From NCBI GenBank assembly GCA_018266175.1, contig JAFEAY010000012.1, forward strand, positions 1 through 64,000: a stretch of 64,000 nucleotides of DNA, written 5' to 3'. This document shows, piece by piece, positions 1 through 9,702 of the stretch. Below the pieces are notes generated by a model that was not told the DNA's origin, made no database searches, and was given only the letters and a program-made list of their open reading frames with translations. The DNA comes from Candidatus Dependentiae bacterium. Its GTDB lineage: Bacteria > Babelota > Babeliae > Babelales > RVW-14. Each line of letters opens with the position of its first letter. Positions within the stretch are counted from its first letter, which is position 1. Both the position numbers and the translations under genes were made by a program.

Positions 1-1839
1 GATACGGTTATTGATGGAAAAAAAGGACAGGTGCTCTTGCTCAACGACCATGCCCAAATCTTTGTTGATAACAACGCAACACTCACATTGCGCAATGTAG
101 TTGTACGCAACACAAAAAATAATCCCCTTAATCCCTGCTTAAAAGTTGGTGGTAATAGCGGCAAGCTGGCACTTGATAACGTCGTCCTTGCAATGGCAAA
201 TGATATTACTTTTGCTCAGGGGCAACTCTACATACACAATGATGTTCTTTTTTCCGGAACTTCCTCATTTATTTATCGTTCACCCGCTGCAAGCTTTGTC
301 GCTCCATCTGGAATTTTAAAATTTGATATTAGGACGACATTTTCATTTGCACCAACATCGACAACAGACCATCTCTTTCAGTTACAAGACAGAACCTCTA
401 CCATCTACTTAAACGGCTGCACGCTCAAAACAACAAACTCTGGCATGCGCCTGACCAAAGGCAATTTAGTTTTAAATAACAAAGTAATCTTAGATAGTAA
501 CGCCGGCGGTGGCACATTACTTTCAACGCTTTCAACATTAACCAGCGCTGATTACTGTGATTCATCAAACAACCTTTGGCCTGTTTCATGGTCACCCGAT
601 GGTAAAACACTAGCAATTGGGGGAAGCGCTACGGCAAGCGGAATCGGTGGATTTGCTAATACCGACAGAGTTCGCCTCTACACTTTTAACGGTTCAACAC
701 TGACCGCGCTAACCAGCGTACAATATACCCCTGGTGGCGTTGAATCATTAGCCTGGTCACCTGATGGAAAATATCTTGCTGTATCTGGAAATATTGCGAC
801 ATCAAGCACCGTGAATGTGATTATTTACAGTTTTAATGGTTCAACGCTGACACTTGAAGCTTCAGCTACCTATGGAAATAACAGCAATAACATTCTCATC
901 GTCTCATGGTCACCTGACGGCAAATATCTTGCTGTAGGCGGCGATGGAGCTCAAGCTGTAGACGGTTTTGCCAACACCGATGTATTTAGAGTATACCAAT
1001 TTACCGGTAGCTCTTTAACGGCGGTAGCAAGCCAACCTTATGGAACAACACTGTCAGGAGGTTTTGGTGCTCAAATATTTCAGGCATCTTGGTCTCCTGA
1101 TGGCAAAGTAATTGCAATTGGAGGATATGCTCCAACCGCAGTTGGCGGTTTTAGTGCGACCGAAATGGTACGACTCTACAGCTTCAATGGCTCAAGCCTT
1201 ACAGCACTCACGGCACTTGAATATGGAACTCCTGGTGGCATTATACGAGCACTTTCTTGGAATCCAAGTGGAACAGTTCTAGCAATTGGAGGTGCGGACC
1301 CTGTCAGTGGTTATGGCGGATTTGCTAATACCGATGAACTTCGACTCTATAAATTTAATGGAACAACACTATCCCCACTCATCAGTCAGGATTATGGAAG
1401 CCAAATTTATAGTCTTGCATGGAACCTCGATGGAACCATTCTTGCCGTAGGAGGAACTGGCGCAACAAGCAGTGGTGGTTTTGCTAACACTCATGAGCTT
1501 CGCCTCTATAGCTTTGACGGGTCTTCTTTAACACCGCTCACGAGTAAGGCTTATGGATTAGCTGGTGCTGGATTAATTTTCTCAGCTAAGTGGAATCCAA
1601 ATAGCCAAGTACTGGCGCTTGGTGGATCTTCTCCTGCAAATGGTTCTGGTGGTTTTACCAATTCAGATGAATTACGCTTATACGGTGTTAACTATACGGC
1701 CACCACATCACCACAATCTTTTTCCCGCTCAATTGTTTTTGGCAATAGCGCAGTAGGCGCAAGTGCTAACTTGAATGTCGAAATTCTTGGCGCTGCGCAC
1801 GTAACCATTAACGGTATTGTCAATGACGACTCGGTGTAG
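1..1839 (+). CDS. Secreted beta-helix plus seven-blade propeller protein (5' end outside window)
   Basis: The reading frame is open from base 1, and its first residues match an internal part of the next gene's product (DTVIDGKKGQ in both), so the true start lies upstream and only the C-terminal 612 residues are seen. The first 150 or so residues look like a parallel beta-helix, with short valine/asparagine-rich rungs. After that come seven repeats of about 50-60 residues with the consensus WSPDGK-LAIGG, GGFANTDE-R-YSFNG and TLTPLTS-YG, which fits a single seven-bladed WD40/PD40-like propeller. The last residues (NLNVEILGAAHVTINGIVND) are identical to those of the downstream paralogue. Function is unknown; an exported surface or host-binding role is inferred from the paralogue's signal peptide. 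It probably belongs to a longer tandem array continuing upstream. Confidence 0.85.
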   Translation, partial: DTVIDGKKGQVLLLNDHAQIFVDNNATLTLRNVVVRNTKNNPLNPCLKVGGNSGKLALDNVVLAMANDITFAQGQLYIHNDVLFSGTSSFIYRSPAASFVAPSGILKFDIRTTFSFAPTSTTDHLFQLQDRTSTIYLNGCTLKTTNSGMRLTKGNLVLNNKVILDSNAGGGTLLSTLSTLTSADYCDSSNNLWPVSWSPDGKTLAIGGSATASGIGGFANTDRVRLYTFNGSTLTALTSVQYTPGGVESLAWSPDGKYLAVSGNIATSSTVNVIIYSFNGSTLTLEASATYGNNSNNILIVSWSPDGKYLAVGGDGAQAVDGFANTDVFRVYQFTGSSLTAVASQPYGTTLSGGFGAQIFQASWSPDGKVIAIGGYAPTAVGGFSATEMVRLYSFNGSSLTALTALEYGTPGGIIRALSWNPSGTVLAIGGADPVSGYGGFANTDELRLYKFNGTTLSPLISQDYGSQIYSLAWNLDGTILAVGGTGATSSGGFANTHELRLYSFDGSSLTPLTSKAYGLAGAGLIFSAKWNPNSQVLALGGSSPANGSGGFTNSDELRLYGVNYTATTSPQSFSRSIVFGNSAVGASANLNVEILGAAHVTINGIVNDDSV

Positions 1840-1863
1840 AAAATAATTTTTTAGGAGAATGGA

Positions 1864-4062
1864 ATGACCCTTTGGATAAAAACAATGAGCACCCTGCTTT
1901 GCTTAATGCTTGCACCTTACGCATATCTTTCATGCTCAAACTTGGACGGTACATCGTCACTTGTATACAAAAATCAACATCACGTTTTTTCAGATGGTGA
2001 AAGTGCTCGTGGATATGTCCGCATGAATGGCGGCTTTACCATCAAGCCTGGAACAACAGCAACTCTTGATACGGTTATTTCTGTTTCAGGGAGCATCGAT
2101 TTGCGTGAGACTGGCCAGATGCAATTGCTCACAGATTTAGAACTTGATTCTGGTTTAACATGGTCAAGTGGTGGCTCCATCAAAGGACGTGGCCATGCGC
2201 TCATTTTAAACGATACCCTCTCAATTCCAGCATCAAAAGTAATCTATATCTCGAGCGATACTGTTATTGATGGGAAAAAAGGCCAGGAGCTCTTACTCAA
2301 CGACTATGCCCAAATCTTTGTTGATAACGACGCAACGCTCACGTTGCGCAATATAGTTGTGCGCAACACAAAAAACAATCCCCTTAATCCATGCTTAAAA
2401 GTTGCTGGTAATAGCGGCAAGCTCGCACTTGATAATGTTGTACTTGCAATGGCAAATGATATTGCATTTGCACAGGGACAACTCTACATACACAATGATG
2501 TTCTTTTTTCGGGAACCTCGGCATTTATCTATCAATCAACCGCGCCAAGCTTTGTCGCTCCAAGATCTAAGCTTCTTTTTGACATTGGAACAACATTTTC
2601 ATTTGCTCCAACGACCACAACTGACCATTTATTTATCTTACAAGATCGAACCTCAACGCTTGCTTTGAACGGAAGCTCTCTCCTAACAACAATTTCTGGA
2701 ATGCGACTTACTCAAGGAAATCTGCATCTCAGCAACAAAGTTATATTAAATAGTAATGCAGGGATTGGTAATCTTTCAACAATGTCAACACTCACAAGTG
2801 TTGCATACGGAAATTTATCACATATTTACCGATTGGAATGGAACCCTCAAGGAAGCTTTTTGGCTATTGGAGGCTCTTCTCCTGCAAGCGGAGCTGGTGG
2901 TTTTGCCAACACTGATGAGTTTAGAGTTTATTCATTTGATGGAAACAACCTCGCACCAATCGATAGTAAAGATTTTGGTACTGAAGTTCAATCACTCGCT
3001 TGGCGACCCGATGGAAAATTTGTTGCAATTGGAGGAACCGGTGCTGCAGCAGTTGGAGGATTTGCAAACACCGACGGATTTCGTATTTACGGTTTTAATG
3101 GAACAACATTAACCCCTGTAACAAGTGTTCCTTATGGTACAACGGTAACATTTATTGACTGGTATCCAGATGGATCAATCGTTGCCATTTGTGGAACAGG
3201 AGTAGCTTCTGGTGGTGGATTTGCCAACACCGACGAGATCAGGCTGTACTCATTTAATGGAGTAACACTCTCTGCTTTAACAAGTGTCGACTATGGATCA
3301 AACGTCGAAGCTATACACTGGAGTCATGATGGAAAATTTTTAGCCGTAGGTGGTTCTGGTCCAGCCGCAACCGGAGGCTTTGCAAACACAGATGAAATAC
3401 GCATTTATTCATTTAATGGGTCAACATTAACCCCGGTAACAAGTCGAGATTACGGAAGTCGAGTTTTCTCTCTTCGCTGGTCACCCGATGGCAAAACATT
3501 GGCAATTTCTGGCGAAATTCCAAGTGCAACCGGTGGATTTGCGAATACTGACGAAGTCCGCATTTACTCATTCAATGGAACAACACTGGTTCCTGTAACA
3601 AGCCAAGATTATGGGTCAAGAGCACTGAGCATTGATTGGACCCCCGATGGAAGAATTCTTGCCGTTGGTGGAAGAGGACCAACCTCGGGAGCCGGTGGAT
3701 TTTCGAATACTTATGAACTCCGCATGTATTTATTCGACGGAACATCGCTTATCCCTGTCACCAGCAAACAAATATCAGACGGAGTAACTGGATCGGTAGA
3801 TGCATTAATTTGGCATCCCAATAACAACGTTATTGTTATTGGGGGTAATGCACCGGTATCAAACCCCAGCGGCGGTTTTAACAACACGGACGAAGTTCGG
3901 TTGTATTCAACAAATTATACCACCTCAACTAATCCTCAAGCCTACTCACGCTCTTTAATATTCGGCAATAGCACCCTGGGCGCAAGCGCCAACTTAAACG
4001 TCGAAATTCTTGGCGCTGCACATGTAACGATTAACGGGATTGTCAACGATGACTCTGTGTAA
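1864..4062 (+). CDS. Secreted beta-helix plus seven-blade propeller protein (full-length paralogue)
   Basis: This 732-residue product is a full-length paralogue of the preceding gene, 24 bases downstream; AGGAG sits 5 bases before the ATG. Residues 1-24 form a Sec signal peptide (hydrophobic LLCLMLAPYAYL). Residues about 30-310 are beta-helix-like (TLTLRNIVVRNTKNN). From about residue 315 to 700 come seven repeats of 53-57 residues with WSPDGK-LAVGG and GGFANTDEIRIYSFNGSTL, consistent with a closed seven-bladed propeller. The extreme C-terminus matches that of the upstream gene. The repeat resembles PD40/WD40 blades, but the GGFANTDE insertion after the DG strand is distinctive. No catalytic motif is seen. 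It is probably exported and adhesive or binding; this is inference. Confidence 0.88.
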   Translation: MTLWIKTMSTLLCLMLAPYAYLSCSNLDGTSSLVYKNQHHVFSDGESARGYVRMNGGFTIKPGTTATLDTVISVSGSIDLRETGQMQLLTDLELDSGLTWSSGGSIKGRGHALILNDTLSIPASKVIYISSDTVIDGKKGQELLLNDYAQIFVDNDATLTLRNIVVRNTKNNPLNPCLKVAGNSGKLALDNVVLAMANDIAFAQGQLYIHNDVLFSGTSAFIYQSTAPSFVAPRSKLLFDIGTTFSFAPTTTTDHLFILQDRTSTLALNGSSLLTTISGMRLTQGNLHLSNKVILNSNAGIGNLSTMSTLTSVAYGNLSHIYRLEWNPQGSFLAIGGSSPASGAGGFANTDEFRVYSFDGNNLAPIDSKDFGTEVQSLAWRPDGKFVAIGGTGAAAVGGFANTDGFRIYGFNGTTLTPVTSVPYGTTVTFIDWYPDGSIVAICGTGVASGGGFANTDEIRLYSFNGVTLSALTSVDYGSNVEAIHWSHDGKFLAVGGSGPAATGGFANTDEIRIYSFNGSTLTPVTSRDYGSRVFSLRWSPDGKTLAISGEIPSATGGFANTDEVRIYSFNGTTLVPVTSQDYGSRALSIDWTPDGRILAVGGRGPTSGAGGFSNTYELRMYLFDGTSLIPVTSKQISDGVTGSVDALIWHPNNNVIVIGGNAPVSNPSGGFNNTDEVRLYSTNYTTSTNPQAYSRSLIFGNSTLGASANLNVEILGAAHVTINGIVNDDSV

Positions 4063-4119
4063 AAGTAATCCAATTTAAACCAACTCTTCGCAGCATCCAT
4101 AACAAGCATACTTTTTTGA

Positions 4120-4152
4120 CCCCAAGGAAAACAATCTCCTTGGGGTTTTTTT
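4120..4152 (+). terminator. Rho-independent terminator
   Basis: Perfect 9-bp arms CCCCAAGGA and TCCTTGGGG around an 8-base loop, followed by seven T residues. It ends transcription of the tandem propeller genes. Confidence 0.9.
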
Positions 4153-4263
4153 ATACCCATTTATTTAATTATTGCAAAATTGAAAATATACAAATTACAA
4201 TAATAATAATGAGTAAGAAAATATTATTTAAATATATAAAGCATTTGTAAAATGGAGCGTTTT

Positions 4264-5928
4264 ATGAAATTTTTTAATACGCATGTAAAAAGTCTTTCGA
4301 TTTTTGCAATCATACTAAGCATTGGGATTTTATCTCTTTATGCATTCGATCCATTTAATGCAATAAAAGAAGTATCCGATTCTGTTATAAAAACAGGTGG
4401 CGAACAGATAAGCGAATTAACCAAAATAGCAACTCCCGCTACCGAAATAGTCGGTAAAGCTGCCGATGAAATTGGCAAAATAGCAGCACCCGTTACTAAT
4501 CTTGCGCTACAGATATCGAATGAGGCGATGGGTGAGCTGGCAAAGCTTGGACTTCCAACTGATCCACGAAAGCTGATCGAATTTCTCTTTAGCCAAATGT
4601 CAGACCTGCAAATTAAAGAACTTGCAAATAATATTATGAAAATTGTGATAGCTCAAATGAGTGATTTCTCAAAAATGCAAAGTATTATTTTACAACCTGT
4701 TCATGCGGTTACTGAGTTGATACCGCTTATTCCATCAACCGATATGATCTCTGATTTTGTCTTAGACTTTACAATTGCTAAGTACCAACTCCAAACATTT
4801 GCTCAGATCAAGGCATTTCATGAAACGACTAACTATCGATACGTCAGCGAGAAAGAACAAGAACTGATTAAGTCCCGTGAAGAATTTGAAAGCGCCAAGG
4901 GACTTGTTGGCCAAAACTTAGACCTCAATCAAGCTCGCGAGATTTCACGTCAAATATCTGATTTGATCAAAAAATTCATTAGTCCTCTTCAGCAACTCCT
5001 CAGAAAACTTGAAGATCTTGGTTCTCCTGTACTTAAGCCGCTTGAAGCACTTATTCGAGAGTTTAGACCAACACCATTTGCTTGCTTGGTCAATGGTGGA
5101 TTCCTTTATAATCGCACCATTTTTATATGCCATATCAAAAAAATTGAAGGTTTATTCGAAGATAATCAGTTTATTTTTAACCGTAACCTTGATGACGTTC
5201 ATCTGGATAAAAGCCGTTATGCATCGCTTGTTGATTGGGAAAAAGAACCTATCGCAAGTACTTTTATGAAAGTTTTGCGAACAACACTCTCTCCAGCCAA
5301 CACACTCCTTGAACGTTTTGATAAAATGTTTGTTGACCCAATTGCCGACCTTCCATGGGGGCTTAAAAGCATCTGCACGATGACGGTAACACTCGCTAAA
5401 CTTGGAACTAAAATTGCTGGATTTGTCATCAAAGAAATTATCTCACAAATGAGTTCTGCTGGAACCGGTGGAACCGCAGGTACTGCTGGAGGAACTGCTG
5501 GAAGCGCTGCTCCTGCTGCTGGAACAGCTGCTGGCGGAGGGTCATCTGGGGGCTCGAGCTATGCAACCGCTCAGGTAATTACCAAAGTGCTTTCTCAAAT
5601 CATCAACGAAAGCTTTGTTGTTGATATGATTGCAGAAACCTTCTACTGGTCATGGATTCGATATATCGAAAAACGTTTTGATCGCATGAAAGAGTTGATT
5701 ACTCAAGCTCGCGCCGATGGAGTTGCTTTCGACTCAAAGCGCTACAAAGAAGAGTTTAAAAAGATTATTGAGTTCAAAGAAGATTACATTACAGGCAAGC
5801 AAAGCCAACCAGCAGCTTTAACTCAACAACCTCCTGCAACAAGTGGGGATTCTGAACCTACTTCAACTGATCTATTCAGTGATGGCATGCAGGAAATTAA
5901 TGAATTACTTGGGGATCTTAATTCTTAA
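4264..5928 (+). CDS. Secreted helical protein of unknown function
   Basis: I do not recognise this 554-residue protein. The start chosen is the ATG at 4264, because GGAG sits six bases upstream; the in-frame GTG/ATG just before it would bury that site. Residues 1-27 are a signal peptide (SIFAIILSIGILSLYA). The mature part is largely helical, with amphipathic stretches near residues 35-90 (repeated I-KIA-P-TE-VGKA-like units) that may form coiled coil. At about residues 398-430 a Gly/Ala/Thr-rich linker separates a C-terminal helical segment rich in charged residues. A terminator precedes the gene, so it is probably transcribed alone. No enzyme motif is visible. The linker DNA is repetitive and could vary in length between strains. 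Confidence 0.75.
   Translation: MKFFNTHVKSLSIFAIILSIGILSLYAFDPFNAIKEVSDSVIKTGGEQISELTKIATPATEIVGKAADEIGKIAAPVTNLALQISNEAMGELAKLGLPTDPRKLIEFLFSQMSDLQIKELANNIMKIVIAQMSDFSKMQSIILQPVHAVTELIPLIPSTDMISDFVLDFTIAKYQLQTFAQIKAFHETTNYRYVSEKEQELIKSREEFESAKGLVGQNLDLNQAREISRQISDLIKKFISPLQQLLRKLEDLGSPVLKPLEALIREFRPTPFACLVNGGFLYNRTIFICHIKKIEGLFEDNQFIFNRNLDDVHLDKSRYASLVDWEKEPIASTFMKVLRTTLSPANTLLERFDKMFVDPIADLPWGLKSICTMTVTLAKLGTKIAGFVIKEIISQMSSAGTGGTAGTAGGTAGSAAPAAGTAAGGGSSGGSSYATAQVITKVLSQIINESFVVDMIAETFYWSWIRYIEKRFDRMKELITQARADGVAFDSKRYKEEFKKIIEFKEDYITGKQSQPAALTQQPPATSGDSEPTSTDLFSDGMQEINELLGDLNS
5458..5560 (+). repeat. Gly/Ala-coding low-complexity repeat
   Basis: Imperfect reiterations of GGAACNGCTGGA and GCTGCT triplets encode a GTAGG/AAPAAG-type linker inside the 4264-5928 gene. 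Such tracts are prone to slippage. Confidence 0.7.
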
Positions 5929-5951
5929 ATGTAACGCCAACTCAATGCTCT

Positions 5952-6098
5952 AAAGGGTTTGTCATTCCCGCGAAGGCGGGAAAAAATAAAAGATTCCCGA
6001 CTTCAGCCGTCGCTAAAGCTCTGGCCGACAGGCGCCCTCTTAGGCTCCCTGCCTCGTCGTAGCCTTGGCGTAGACGGGTCGAGAATGACAAACCCTTT
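5952..6098. repeat. Palindromic intergenic repeat element (REP/MITE-like)
   Basis: The ends are perfect 16-bp inverted repeats (AAAGGGTTTGTCATTC at 5952-5967, its complement at 6083-6098). Inside lies the GC-rich stem CCCGC-GAA-GGCGGG, then a second GC-rich segment ending in GACGGGTCGAG. The base composition is well above that of the flanks. It fills most of the gap between two convergent genes and may double as a bidirectional terminator. A related core lies inside the transporter gene near 46.5 kb. Confidence 0.75.
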
Positions 6099-6111
6099 TA
6101 AAATCATTTTT

Positions 6112-7425
6112 TTATTGTGCAAGTAATTTGTCTAAGTACGCAGGTATTGCCTCAATTGCAATGCGCTCTTGCTTAAGCGTATCGCGATCACGCACCGTTA
6201 CTTGGCCATCGTTGACACTATCAAAGTCAAACGTGAAACATGCAGGTGTTCCAATTTCATCTTGACGGCGATAACGCTTACCAATTGATCCTGATTGATC
6301 GAACTGCACGCTATAACCCTTTTGCTTGAGCTGGTGATACAACGGCAACGCTTGATCACTTAACTTGTTGCTCAACGGCAAAATTGCAGCGGTAATAGGT
6401 GCAACTGCAGGGTGAAATTTTAATGAAACACGTGTTTCACCTTCAACTTCATCTTCACAGTAAGCATCAAAAAGAAGTGTTAAGAAGAGGCGATCAACAC
6501 CAACCGAACATTCTACAACATGCGGCATGAACGACTCTTTTGTTGCCTCGTCAAAAATAGCTAAATCTTTACCAGAATGTTTTGAGTGTTGCGAAAGATC
6601 AAAGTCTGCACGGTGTGCAATACCTTCAAGCTCTTTCCAGCCAAATGGAAATTCATATTCAACGTCGTAGCAAGCTTTGGAATAGTGAGCAAGCTCGTCG
6701 GACGCATGGGGACGAATTCTGATCCGTTCTGGCGTCAAGCCGATCTGCTTGAAAAACTCTTGACGGCGAGCAACCCAAACATCAAAAAATGCATCTGATT
6801 CATTTGGACGACAGAAAAATTCCATCTCCATTTGCTCAAATTCACGCATTCTGAATAAGAATTGCTTTGGCGTGATTTCATTACGAAATGCTTTACCAAT
6901 TTGTGCAATACCAAATGGAATTTTTACGCGCGTACTGGACATAACATTTTTAAAATTAATAAAAATTGCCTGGGCTGTTTCTGGACGCAAGTATGCTTTG
7001 CTTGCAGCCTCGGTCATTGCACCCAAATTGGTTTCAAACATGAGCTGAAATTGACGTACATCAGTCCAATTTTTAACGCCACATGAAGGGCAGCTTTTTT
7101 CTAAATTGATATCGGGATCATCCGCACGATAACGCTTTTTGCAGTTCAAGCAGTCAACCATCGGATCACTAAAGTTTGCCAAGTGACCGGACGCTTCCCA
7201 CACTTCTCGTGGTCCCAAAATTGAACCATCAACCAGCACAACATCTTCTGGGAAACTGGTCATGGCTTTGAGCCAAAGGTTTTTAATATTTTTTTTGAGC
7301 AGAGCACCCAATGGACCAAAGTCATATACCCCGTTCAAACCAGAGTAAATTTCTGATGATTGGTAGACAAATCCACGTCGCTTACAAAGCGCAACAATTT
7401 TATCAAGCGTCACAGTACTAGCCAT
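6112..7425 (-). CDS. glyQS: Glycyl-tRNA synthetase (single-chain, alpha2 type)
   Basis: Charges tRNA-Gly with glycine in the cytoplasm. The 437 residues match the class II single-chain GlyRS: an N-terminal FVYQSSEIYSGLNGVYDFGP segment, a zinc-type insertion with CLNC at about 92-95 and CPSC further on, a motif 2 region (FRNEITPK with MREFEQMEMEFF), a motif 3 region (ECSVGVDRLF) and a C-terminal anticodon-binding domain. This is the type found in archaea, eukaryotes and some bacteria, not the alpha2-beta2 GlyQ/GlyS of E. coli. An AAAGGA site lies seven bases before the ATG. It is convergent with the 4264 gene across the palindromic element. The length is at the short end for the family but no domain appears missing. 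Confidence 0.96.
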   Translation of the reverse strand: MASTVTLDKIVALCKRRGFVYQSSEIYSGLNGVYDFGPLGALLKKNIKNLWLKAMTSFPEDVVLVDGSILGPREVWEASGHLANFSDPMVDCLNCKKRYRADDPDINLEKSCPSCGVKNWTDVRQFQLMFETNLGAMTEAASKAYLRPETAQAIFINFKNVMSSTRVKIPFGIAQIGKAFRNEITPKQFLFRMREFEQMEMEFFCRPNESDAFFDVWVARRQEFFKQIGLTPERIRIRPHASDELAHYSKACYDVEYEFPFGWKELEGIAHRADFDLSQHSKHSGKDLAIFDEATKESFMPHVVECSVGVDRLFLTLLFDAYCEDEVEGETRVSLKFHPAVAPITAAILPLSNKLSDQALPLYHQLKQKGYSVQFDQSGSIGKRYRRQDEIGTPACFTFDFDSVNDGQVTVRDRDTLKQERIAIEAIPAYLDKLLAQ

Positions 7426-7523
7426 AGATATCCTTTAAGCTTCAAAATTCAACGAGTATCCGTTCATAAGAACGAACACTAGTTTAGCCAAAGAATAGAT
7501 TTTTCGGAAATGGGACCTCATAT

Positions 7524-8516
7524 TTAGTCAGAAACAGTAACCAAATCTTCCAGGTGACCAAAAATAGTTGCCCAGGCAAGCAGACCGTGGTGAAAAAACT
7601 TATTGGTTATGCTTTCTTCAAAATGCTGATTTTTGAGAATATAGTCAAGCAACAAGTATCCCGATTGCCGAGCATACTGATTTGGAGATTTATTCTTATT
7701 ATCAAGCGATGAATGAAAAAGCATTTTACTGATCAAAAATTTCATAATCTGAGCTCGATGAGAAATATTTAAGGTGTATTGCTTGGTCATTTGATTGACC
7801 ACTACAGAGCTCAGTTCTATTGGTTTCCAAGGCGATAAAACAATAACTCGAGCAAATAAGTGAAGACCATTAATTATGGATAACGGCACGATTGTTTTAT
7901 AGGAAAAATCCTTATGTTCTCTGACTTCTATAGTCGTAAAATCATGCTGCAAATTTTTTACATAATGGGGAACAAGCGTGCCATCGCATCCACAGGCATA
8001 ATGGTGGGCATTTGCATTATTACTATCTACAGCTTGAACATGTGCACCAGCAGCAACAAGTTGATCAACTAGCCAAAAGTACCCATACCCCGCAGCATAA
8101 TGTAAAGCGGTACGAAATAGCACTGGACCACGAGCATTAATAAAACTGCTCAAACGTTTTGCTTTGCCTCGATCCGCTTGATCATCCTCATCATCTTTCT
8201 TTTCAGGAACTTTTATCAACAGCTCAGCTGCCACACGCACCAGCTGTTCATGAGAACCACAATGGTGCAGAAGATACAAGAATGGTGTAAACCCATCAAA
8301 CCGCTGCGTACAATCTTCTTGCTCAATTACCCGCCGAAGCTCTTCAAGCACTGCAGCTTTTTGATCTTCTTGATCAGAAGAATCAAGAACTTGATGACAT
8401 CTTTCAATTTCTTGAAAAAGATGTGGTTTTACTGATAAGTCAGATTCCATACCCAAACAACATGAAATCTGACTTATCAAGATTACTAATAAATGATTAA
8501 TGACTTTAATGTTCAC
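7524..8516 (-). CDS. Secreted ankyrin-repeat protein
   Basis: 330 residues, starting at GTG with a strong GGGGGG-AG purine tract just upstream. Residues 1-22 form a signal peptide (LLVILISQISCCLG). Ankyrin-type units lie in the middle: TPFLYLLHHCGSHEQLVRVA, then ALHYAAGYGYFWLVDQLVAA followed by GAHVQAVDSNNANAHHYACG. The C-terminal third has no recognised motif. It lies 26 bases downstream of a similar ankyrin gene and is presumably co-transcribed with it; both share the LHYAAGYGY core, so they are paralogues. Ankyrin repeats mediate protein binding. Export plus ankyrins suggests a periplasmic or host-facing binding role, which is inference. Confidence 0.85.
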   Translation of the reverse strand: MNIKVINHLLVILISQISCCLGMESDLSVKPHLFQEIERCHQVLDSSDQEDQKAAVLEELRRVIEQEDCTQRFDGFTPFLYLLHHCGSHEQLVRVAAELLIKVPEKKDDEDDQADRGKAKRLSSFINARGPVLFRTALHYAAGYGYFWLVDQLVAAGAHVQAVDSNNANAHHYACGCDGTLVPHYVKNLQHDFTTIEVREHKDFSYKTIVPLSIINGLHLFARVIVLSPWKPIELSSVVVNQMTKQYTLNISHRAQIMKFLISKMLFHSSLDNKNKSPNQYARQSGYLLLDYILKNQHFEESITNKFFHHGLLAWATIFGHLEDLVTVSD

Positions 8517-8542
8517 AACTCCCCCCTTTTCCCCTTTACATT

Positions 8543-9505
8543 TTATTCAGTGTCATCACTAGCATCAGAAATAACAAGTGACTCAAGAGCTAAACATTCA
8601 GGCACAGAGACCAAACTTGAACCTCTCAGTTTTGAGCGACCAGGCGTTCGCGGTGTTCGAGGTGATATCAATTCCCCAGCAATCTCAGATCTAATTTCTT
8701 CATACAATCGCATATCGTGCTTTTTATCTTCTTGAGTAATGCCATCAAGAAACCTACATAAAAGATCATTTTGTGCATATGCTTGAGGAAACTTTCCATA
8801 TTGATCATGAACACAACGAACTTGATTATCAATAAAAAATATCTTAAGCATTTCAAGGCGACTGATAATTGGATCTTGAGAGACGCAAAGTTGAACAGAT
8901 TTCAAGACCGTTCCCTCTCCTAGATCAGCAGCCTTGAATATAGATAATCGCTCTTTTAAATCTCCTGAAGATCCTGAAAGACTTAAACTTTTTCTTCTTT
9001 TTTCTACATCACTAACAGGAGCTTGCTTCATATCTTTGTACATGCCAACAGCACAGTGAGCTACAGAAGCCCCATCAGGAGTAAGAGCGCTGATATCTGC
9101 TCCTGCTTGAAGCAACCGATTAAATAAATCAAGATATCCATACCCTGCCGCATAATGCAAAGCGCTAAAATTTTTATACAAACTAAGATCTGCCCCTGCA
9201 CTCAGCAGCTCCTGCACCACACTGGCCATAAAAGACTTGTCTCCTCCATGGCATGAAAATGCATACTCAAGCGGGAATATTCCTGCCCCCGACTTCACTT
9301 CCTGATTAACGCAGGCTTGATTACGATTCAAAATTGTCAGAATTGCTTTTAAGCTCTTTCCTGAAATTGCTAAGCCCAAGTCAGTAAGCTCATCTGCAGA
9401 GTAACTCTCCCCTCTTGCACAGGTAAGATCAAAACTTTCCATGGGCTGAACAACACCATAACTCAAACTAATAACCAAAAACCCAACATAGAGCAATAAC
9501 TTCAT
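8543..9505 (-). CDS. Secreted ankyrin-repeat protein
   Basis: 320 residues from the ATG at 9505, chosen because AAAGGGAG stands four bases upstream and the next residues form a clean signal peptide (KLLLYVGFLVISLSYG); a longer frame to 9568 adds a non-signal extension. Ankyrin units include FPLEYAFSCHGG, then ALHYAAGYGYLDLFNRLLQ with AGADISALTPDGASVAHCAV. The C-terminal part is Ser/Arg-rich (SPRTPRTPGRSKLRGSS) and looks disordered. First gene of a two-gene ankyrin operon, divergent from alaS. The target is unknown. Confidence 0.85.
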   Translation of the reverse strand: MKLLLYVGFLVISLSYGVVQPMESFDLTCARGESYSADELTDLGLAISGKSLKAILTILNRNQACVNQEVKSGAGIFPLEYAFSCHGGDKSFMASVVQELLSAGADLSLYKNFSALHYAAGYGYLDLFNRLLQAGADISALTPDGASVAHCAVGMYKDMKQAPVSDVEKRRKSLSLSGSSGDLKERLSIFKAADLGEGTVLKSVQLCVSQDPIISRLEMLKIFFIDNQVRCVHDQYGKFPQAYAQNDLLCRFLDGITQEDKKHDMRLYEEIRSEIAGELISPRTPRTPGRSKLRGSSLVSVPECLALESLVISDASDDTE

Positions 9506-9702
9506 ACAACTCCCTTTCACAAAAGTGTATCTGTAGTAATAATGGCAAAAATTACTCTTTTTTTTCAATACATTGCACGACGTACAGGCTTTAACGGCCT
9601 ACGAAATAGGCTGGTACATTTACTGATCTCTTTGGAGATGTTAAGATATAGACTCTTATATCTATTGGTCAATATTTTAAAAAACAAGACAAGGTGTAAA
9701 CC

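Noticed and set aside
1912-1950. Lipoprotein lipobox in the propeller protein
   Set aside because: The sequence before the cysteine is AYLSC, with Tyr at -3 where Leu/Val is expected; ordinary signal peptidase cleavage is more likely.
9644-9663. Small hairpin (AGATATA/TATATCT) before alaS
   Set aside because: Seven AT-only pairs with no other support; could be chance in an AT-rich leader, and no T-box or other leader motif is visible.
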